Shown in pieces: positions 59,016 through 64,000 of a DNA stretch of 64,000 nt. The notes under the pieces are model-generated. The model was not told where the DNA came from, searched no databases, and saw only the letters and a program-made list of their open reading frames with translations. Position 1 is the stretch's first letter, and each line of letters starts with the position of its first letter. Origin of the DNA: Phenylobacterium sp. LH3H17 (GTDB lineage: Bacteria > Pseudomonadota > Alphaproteobacteria > Caulobacterales > Caulobacteraceae); the NCBI RefSeq assembly GCF_024298925.1, contig NZ_CP101283.1, positions 1,240,001-1,304,000 on the forward strand. Direction: 5' to 3'. Made by a program: the position numbers and the translations under genes.

Positions 59016-61334
59016 ATGAAATTCCATCTATTCACCGGCGTGGCGCTTGGCGTGCTGGCCCTAGCTTCGGCGAGCTCGGCAGGAGCGCAGACGGCTGCGG
59101 CCGGATCGGCGGCCCTGGCCGACGCCTCGTCGGTCGACGAGCTCGTGGTGTTCGGGCGCGGCGAGACCCGCCAGGTCCAGACCGTGGGCGGCGAGGAGCT
59201 GCAACTGGAGGTGGCCGGCGCCAGCCCGCTGAAGCTGGTTGAGAAACTGCCTAATGTGAACCTGCAGTCCGCCGACCCTTTCGGCGCCTATGAGTGGTCC
59301 GCGCGGATCACCATTCGCAGCTTCAACCAGAACCAGCTCGGCTTCACCCTCGACGACGTGCCGCTCGGCGACATGACCTACGGGAACCACAACGGCCTGC
59401 ACATCTCACGCGCCATCGCCGGGGAGAATGTCGGCCAGGTGGAGCTGGCCCAAGGGGCGGGCGCCCTGGAGACTGCCTCCGCCAACAATCTGGGCGGCAC
59501 GCTGAAGTTCATCTCACGCGAACCGCTGGCCGAGTTCGGCGGCCTCGCGGCGGCCACCGCCGGTTCCGACAGCACCTATCGCGGCTTCCTGCGGCTCGAG
59601 AGCGGCGCCCTTCCCAGCGGGGCGCGGGGCTATCTCAGCTATTCCTACAACACCGCCGACAAGTGGAAGGGCGTGGGCGAGCAACGTCAGCAGCAGATCA
59701 ATTTCAAGGTCGTCCAACCGATCGGCGAGGGCTCGCTGACTGGCTGGGCCAACTGGTCCAAGCGTCGCGAGAACGACTACCAGGACCTGTCGCTGGGGAT
59801 GATCCAGCGCCTGGGCTCGGACTGGGACAACAATTCCGGCAATTGGGCCCAGGCCGTGCAGATCGCCGAGATCGGCAACAACCGCGGCGACACCGGGGTC
59901 CCACCGCGCTTCCCGTCGTTCGGCACGACCTATCCGGCGCCGATCACCTCGGTCGACGACACCTATTTCAACGCCTCGGGGCTGCGCGACGACCTGATCG
60001 GGGCGATCACCCTGGCCCTGCCGGTGGGCGAGGCTTTCGATATCAAGGCCACGGTCTACGGCCACGACAACAAGGGCCAGGGCCTTTGGTACACGCCCTA
60101 TGTGCCCTCGCCGAACTACGGGGTGGCCGGCGCGACCAGCAACGACGCGCCGATCTCCATCCGCACGACGGAGTATGACCTGCAGCGCTACGGCGTGGTG
60201 GCTGGCGGCACGCTCACCCTCGGTGGCCACAAGATCAATGCCGGGGTCTGGTACGAGGACAACAGCTTCAACCAGGCCCGCCGCTTCTATGGCCTGAACC
60301 GCGCCGCCCCGCAGCGCGACAGCCTGAAGATGCAGTCGGGCGCCTTCTTCACCCAGTGGGAATACGACTTCACAACCACCACCTGGCAGTTCCACGTCCA
60401 GGACACCTGGACGGTCAGCGACGTCCTGGCGGTCAATTTCGGCTTCAAGTCGCTGTCGGTGGAGAACGAGGCCACGACCCTGATCGGCGCCAACAAGTCC
60501 GGCAAGATCGAGGCCAAGGAAGAGTTCCTGCCCCAGGCCGGGGTCCGCTTCGACCTCAGCGAGGACAGCCAGCTGTTCGCATCCTTCGCCCGCAGCATGC
60601 GCGCCTTCCCGAGCTCCGGAACCTCGGGGCCGTTCTCGGCCTCGCAGGCCGGCTTCGACGCCATCAAGGGCAAGCTGAAGCCGGAGATCTCCGACACCTT
60701 CGAGGCCGGCTGGCGCTATAAGACCCCGGACTTCCAGGGCGTGCTCGCCGTCTACCACGTCAAGTTCAAGGATCGGCTGTTCGGCGTGCCGGTTGGCTCC
60801 GGGATCGTCGGCAACCCTTCGGCCCTGTCCAATGTGGGCGGCGTGACCGCCCAGGGTTTCGAAGCCGCGGGATCCTGGGACTTCGCCCCCGACTGGTCGC
60901 TGTTCGCCTCCTACGCCTACAACGACTCCACCTATGACGACGACACGTTGGACGGCGCCGGGCTGATCGTGGCGCGGACCGCGGGCAAGACCACGGTCGA
61001 CACGCCGGAGAACCTGCTCAAGGCCGAGGTCTCCTACGACAACGGCGCCCTGTTCGGCCGCGCCTCGCTCTCGTATCTGAGCAGCCGCTTCTTCACCTAC
61101 GAGAACGACAAGAGCGTGCCGTCCCAGACCCTCGCCGAGCTCGCCGTCGGCTATCGGTTCTCAGGCACGCCTCTGCTGGAGGGGCTGGAGCTGCAGCTTA
61201 ACGTCACCAACCTGTTCGACGAGGACTACATCTCGACGATCAATTCCAACGGCTTCCCCCTGCGCGGCGACAGCCAGACCCTGCTGGCGGGCGCGCCCCG
61301 CCAGGTCTTCGTCAGCCTGCGCAAGACCTTCTAG
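59016..61334 (+). CDS. TonB-dependent outer membrane receptor
   Basis: Outer-membrane transporter of 772 residues. Signal peptide (MKFHLFTGVALGVLALASASSAGAQ); plug domain with SPLKLVEKLPNVNLQSADPFGAYEWSARITIRSFNQNQLGFTLDDVPLGD; beta-barrel strands to the C-terminal LRKTF, the terminal Phe used for barrel assembly. A classical TonB box is not plain; VDELVVFGRGE (residue about 37-47) is the likely one. The substrate is unknown (ferric chelate, sugar or vitamin). A strong intrinsic terminator follows. Confidence 0.93.
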   Translation: MKFHLFTGVALGVLALASASSAGAQTAAAGSAALADASSVDELVVFGRGETRQVQTVGGEELQLEVAGASPLKLVEKLPNVNLQSADPFGAYEWSARITIRSFNQNQLGFTLDDVPLGDMTYGNHNGLHISRAIAGENVGQVELAQGAGALETASANNLGGTLKFISREPLAEFGGLAAATAGSDSTYRGFLRLESGALPSGARGYLSYSYNTADKWKGVGEQRQQQINFKVVQPIGEGSLTGWANWSKRRENDYQDLSLGMIQRLGSDWDNNSGNWAQAVQIAEIGNNRGDTGVPPRFPSFGTTYPAPITSVDDTYFNASGLRDDLIGAITLALPVGEAFDIKATVYGHDNKGQGLWYTPYVPSPNYGVAGATSNDAPISIRTTEYDLQRYGVVAGGTLTLGGHKINAGVWYEDNSFNQARRFYGLNRAAPQRDSLKMQSGAFFTQWEYDFTTTTWQFHVQDTWTVSDVLAVNFGFKSLSVENEATTLIGANKSGKIEAKEEFLPQAGVRFDLSEDSQLFASFARSMRAFPSSGTSGPFSASQAGFDAIKGKLKPEISDTFEAGWRYKTPDFQGVLAVYHVKFKDRLFGVPVGSGIVGNPSALSNVGGVTAQGFEAAGSWDFAPDWSLFASYAYNDSTYDDDTLDGAGLIVARTAGKTTVDTPENLLKAEVSYDNGALFGRASLSYLSSRFFTYENDKSVPSQTLAELAVGYRFSGTPLLEGLELQLNVTNLFDEDYISTINSNGFPLRGDSQTLLAGAPRQVFVSLRKTF

Positions 61335-61351
61335 TTTATCCCCCGCCTTGG

Positions 61352-61384
61352 GAGCCGGGCCGCGACGCCCGGCTCTCTTTTTTT
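61352..61384 (+). terminator. Rho-independent terminator after the TonB-dependent receptor
   Basis: Stem GAGCCGGGC / GCCCGGCTC with loop CGCGAC, followed by TCTTTTTTT. It lies 17 bases past the receptor stop codon. The clearest intrinsic terminator in the window. Confidence 0.92.
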
Positions 61385-61386
61385 GG

Positions 61387-61425
61387 GGGAGTGGGCTGCA
61401 GCCCACAAGCAACAGTCAAAGTCCC
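61387..61425. repeat. Partial copy of the 56.7-kb intergenic repeat
   Basis: Shares GGGGGAGTGGGCTGCAGCCC and CACAAGCAACAGTCAAAGTCC with the units at 56742-56967 (there CTGAAGCCCACAAGAGCCAAAGTCC). It lies between the receptor terminator and the next minus-strand gene's end. Confidence 0.65.
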
Positions 61426-61426
61426 T

Positions 61427-61861
61427 CTACCGCCGGTCCCTCCGAAACGCCGCGGCCTCCTTGGCCAGCGACGACTTCATCGGATCGGGCTCGTCGTCCT
61501 CGGGGAGGAAAGGCAGCTCGCCGGCCACCCCGCGCAGGGCCAGCCAGAGCTGCTGGCTGAAATGGCCCAGCATCCGCAGCGGCCGGCGGTTCTCGCCGGT
61601 CACGTCCCAGCCCTCGGCCTCGAAGGCCATGACCTGGTCGCGCTCGGGTTTGCGGTCGACATGGTCCCAGCCGTCCGGCCGGACCACGTCGTCGGCCTCC
61701 TCGGCGGTCAGGCCGAATATCGCCCGCGAGGTCTCGTTGATCTCCGGAAACTCGTAGGCGGCGTCGACATCGGCGTAGCGCGGCTTCATGAGCGCCTTGC
61801 GCTCCAGCTCGGCGATGCCCGGCAGGTCGCGCAGGCGGCGAAGGGTGAGGGACTTATCCAT
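61427..61861 (-). CDS. Hypothetical protein (144 residues)
   Basis: Soluble protein starting MDKSLTLRRLRDLPGIAELERKAL, with an internal AEEADDVVRPDGWDHVDRKPERDQVMAFEAEGWDVTG (charged, Trp/Asp-rich) and a basic C-terminus (MKSSLAKEAAAFRRDRR). I do not recognise the family and see no signal or membrane segment. It is convergent with the receptor and divergent from the helicase gene. Confidence 0.65.
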   Translation of the reverse strand: MDKSLTLRRLRDLPGIAELERKALMKPRYADVDAAYEFPEINETSRAIFGLTAEEADDVVRPDGWDHVDRKPERDQVMAFEAEGWDVTGENRRPLRMLGHFSQQLWLALRGVAGELPFLPEDDEPDPMKSSLAKEAAAFRRDRR

Positions 61862-62076
61862 GGGCGGACGCTAGCGGGCCCCTCGCAATTTCGCCAGCCG
61901 TCGTGCATTTGGCGCTCAAGAACCCACGAATTTCGCCCCATTCGCCTCTTGAGCGACTGCGGCGCTTGTGCGCTGTGGATAAAATCGACGTCGCAAGGCT
62001 TGCGGCGGCGGCCCGCTTGCCCTCTAAGGCGCAACCGCGCGTTTTCTTTTCGTTGCGGCTTGCGAAACGGACTGAA

Positions 62077-63936
62077 ATGGCCTTCCCCGAAATCCACCCC
62101 GCCCTGGCGCGCGCGCTCGCGAGCCAAGGCTATGCCGAACCCACCCCCGTCCAGGCCGCCGTCCTGGCCCCCGACGCCGCCGGACGAGACCTGCTGGTCT
62201 CCGCCCAGACCGGCTCGGGCAAGACCGTCGCCTTCGGCCTGGCGGCCGGGCCGACCCTGCTGGGCGAGGCCGAGAAGTTCGGCCAGCCGGGCTCGCCCCT
62301 GGCCCTGGTCATCGCGCCGACCCGCGAACTGGCCATCCAGGTGGCCAAGGAGCTCACCTGGCTCTACGCCCCCGCCGGCGCGCGGGTGGAGACCTGCGTC
62401 GGCGGCATGGACCCGCGCCGCGAGCAGCGGGCGCTCAATGTCGGCGCCCACATCGTGGTCGGCACCCCCGGCCGCCTGAAGGACCACCTGGAGCGCGGCA
62501 ATCTCGACCTGTCGGCCCTGCAGGTTGTCGTCCTCGACGAGGCCGACGAGATGCTGGACATGGGCTTCCGCGAAGACCTGGAGGAGATCCTCGACTCCGC
62601 CCCGGTCGGCCGCCGCACCCTGCTGTTCTCGGCCACCCTGGCCCGCGAGATCGTGGCGCTCGCCAAGCGCTACCAGCGCGACGCGCTCCGCATCGACACC
62701 AGCCGTCGCGACGAGCCGCACGGCGACATCGAGTACCGCGCCATCCGCGTGGCCCCCAACGAGATCGAACTGGCCGTGGTCAATGTGCTGCGGTTCTTCG
62801 AGTCCCCCGGCGCCCTGGTGTTCTGCAACACCCGAGAGGGCGTGCGCCACATGCACGCGGCCCTGCGCGAGCGCGGCTTCGCCGTGGTCGGCCTGTCGGG
62901 CGAGCTGGACCAGAAGGCGCGCACCGACGCCCTGCAGGCCCTGCGCGACGGCCATGCCCGGGTCTGCGTCGCCACCGACGTGGCCGCCCGCGGCCTGGAC
63001 CTGCCGGAGCTGGGCCTGGTCATCCATGCGGACATTCCGGTGAACAAGGCCGGCCTGCTGCACCGCTCCGGCCGGACCGGCCGGGCGGGCCGCAAGGGGA
63101 CCTCGGTCCTGCTGGTCTCCCACACCCGCCGCCGCAAGGCCGAGCAGCTCCTGGCCTCCGCCGGGATCGAGGCCATCTGGCAGGGTCCGCCCACCGCCGA
63201 CGAGATCCGCGCCAAGGACCAGGTCCGCCTGCTCGAGGACCCCATCCTCACCGAGCCCATGGCCGAGGAAGACCTGGCGCTCGCCAAGCTGGTGCTGGAG
63301 AACCGCACCGCCGAGGAAGTGGCCGCGGCCCTGATCCGCATCCACCGCGCCCGGCTGCCCTCGCCGGAAGAGCTTTATGACGACGCCCGCATGCGCGACA
63401 GCCAGGCGCGCGAACTGGGCCGGCCGAAGCGCACCTACGATCCCTCCGATCGCGGCGACCGTCCCGAACGGGCCGAAGGCGCGTTCGGCAAGCCCGAGCG
63501 GCTGGACCCCAACGAGGTCACCTGGTTCCGGGTGACGGTGGGCCGCTCGAAGAACGCCGACCCCAAGTGGCTGATCCCGCTGATCTGCCGGCTGGGCCAC
63601 GTCACCAAGCCCGATATCGGGGCCATCAAGATTTTCGACCGCGAGACCAAGTTCGAGATCTCCAACGCCGCGGCCGGCAAGTTCTCCCAGGCCGTGAAGG
63701 CCACGGCGGATGAGGAGATCAAGATCGAGCCCTCCTCGCCCCCCGGCGGCCCGACCTCGCCGCCGCGGCCGAAGTTCAAGCCGGCCTACGGCAAGGGCGC
63801 GCCCAACGACGGCAAGCCGCCGCACCGCAAGGGCCCGCCGACCAAGCCCTTTGCGCCCAAGGCTCCAGGCGCGCCCGGCCCCAAGGCCGGCAAGCCCCCC
63901 TGGAAGAAAAAGTCCAACGACCAGCGCGCCAAGTAG
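62077..63936 (+). CDS. DEAD-box ATP-dependent RNA helicase (DbpA/CsdA-like tail)
   Basis: RNA helicase of 619 residues. Q motif YAEPTPVQAAVL, Walker A AQTGSGKTVAF, DEAD box VLDEADEMLDMG, motif III SAT in LLFSATLAREI, and motif VI HRSGRTGRAG are all in order. The C-terminal domain (about 480-545) with EVTWFRVTVGRSKNADPKWLIPLICRLGHVTKPDIGAIKIFDRETKFEIS resembles the DbpA RNA-binding domain that targets 23S rRNA; a Pro/Lys-rich basic tail follows. Likely acts in ribosome assembly or cold adaptation. The ATG at 62077 was chosen over an upstream in-frame ATG because the conserved domain starts here. Confidence 0.95.
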   Translation: MAFPEIHPALARALASQGYAEPTPVQAAVLAPDAAGRDLLVSAQTGSGKTVAFGLAAGPTLLGEAEKFGQPGSPLALVIAPTRELAIQVAKELTWLYAPAGARVETCVGGMDPRREQRALNVGAHIVVGTPGRLKDHLERGNLDLSALQVVVLDEADEMLDMGFREDLEEILDSAPVGRRTLLFSATLAREIVALAKRYQRDALRIDTSRRDEPHGDIEYRAIRVAPNEIELAVVNVLRFFESPGALVFCNTREGVRHMHAALRERGFAVVGLSGELDQKARTDALQALRDGHARVCVATDVAARGLDLPELGLVIHADIPVNKAGLLHRSGRTGRAGRKGTSVLLVSHTRRRKAEQLLASAGIEAIWQGPPTADEIRAKDQVRLLEDPILTEPMAEEDLALAKLVLENRTAEEVAAALIRIHRARLPSPEELYDDARMRDSQARELGRPKRTYDPSDRGDRPERAEGAFGKPERLDPNEVTWFRVTVGRSKNADPKWLIPLICRLGHVTKPDIGAIKIFDRETKFEISNAAAGKFSQAVKATADEEIKIEPSSPPGGPTSPPRPKFKPAYGKGAPNDGKPPHRKGPPTKPFAPKAPGAPGPKAGKPPWKKKSNDQRAK

Positions 63937-64000
63937 CCGCCGGGCCTTGCCGACGTCGCGATTGCGGAGCTAGCCTCCGGCACGACGCCCGCTGGAGCGT

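Noticed and set aside
1..64000. CRISPR arrays, tRNA/rRNA genes, prophage or insertion sequences
   Set aside because: No regularly spaced repeats, no clover-leaf tRNA features recognised and no transposase or phage structural genes seen; the only recombinase-like gene is the resolvase relic.

Overview
This is a GC-rich, densely coding chromosomal window from an alphaproteobacterium, almost certainly a member of Caulobacteraceae close to Phenylobacterium or Caulobacter. The main evidence is a flagellar gene set in Caulobacter order (flgF-flgG-flgA-flgH, fliL-fliM plus a PflI-like gene, fliQ-fliR-flhB followed directly by cckA), CtrA-type TTAA boxes and a sigma-54 element beside these genes, an Ohr/OhrR pair, a TonB-dependent receptor and alphaproteobacterial small families. 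No phage, transposase, CRISPR array, rRNA or tRNA was seen.

Layout. 1-8.7 kb: the end of a MacB/DevC-like ABC exporter, an S46 dipeptidyl peptidase, the organic peroxide module ohrR-ohr, a CNT nucleoside transporter, a small molybdopterin-fold periplasmic protein, a luciferase-like flavin oxidoreductase and a hotdog thioesterase. 8.7-15.6 kb: a catabolic run (beta-ketothiolase, acyl-CoA dehydrogenase, GST, a uracil-DNA-glycosylase-fold protein, a lipoprotein lipase and a leucine-type dehydrogenase) preceded by a PsrA-like inverted repeat. 15.6-22 kb: an HWE histidine kinase with a carboxymuconolactone decarboxylase remnant behind it, an MFS transporter, a trypsin-like protease and an unusual double-HTH/alpha-beta-hydrolase fusion. 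22-31 kb: a transglutaminase, a radical SAM-UdgX DNA repair pair under a LexA-type SOS box, a TetR-MFS pair, a CoxE-like VWA protein, a resolvase relic that keeps its helix-turn-helix, a GNAT protein and a histone-deacetylase-like amidohydrolase.

32-35 kb is the isoprenoid block xseB-ispA-dxs, followed by two paralogous secreted proteins. 36-56 kb is the flagellar region in three blocks: flgFGAH facing fliL-fliM-PflI-like-MotE-like-TPR; fliOP facing flgBC-fliE; and fliQR-flhB-cckA-mscS. An osmoprotectant-type ABC transporter and an S41 peptidase separate the last two blocks. CtrA-type sites and GANTC (CcrM) sites in the intergenic regions suggest early flagellar assembly is tied to the CckA-CtrA cell-cycle pathway encoded in the same stretch. 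56.7-64 kb: a repeat-filled spacer, an ArsR-SRPBCC-secreted-protein-VOC cluster, a TonB-dependent receptor ending in a clear intrinsic terminator, a small uncharacterised protein and a DEAD-box RNA helicase.

The observations most worth following up are the SOS box in front of the radical SAM-UdgX pair, the double-HTH hydrolase with Asp at the nucleophile elbow, the resolvase relic, the paralogous secreted pair and several small genes below usual ORF cut-offs. Function assignments rest on motifs read by eye; no database search was run.
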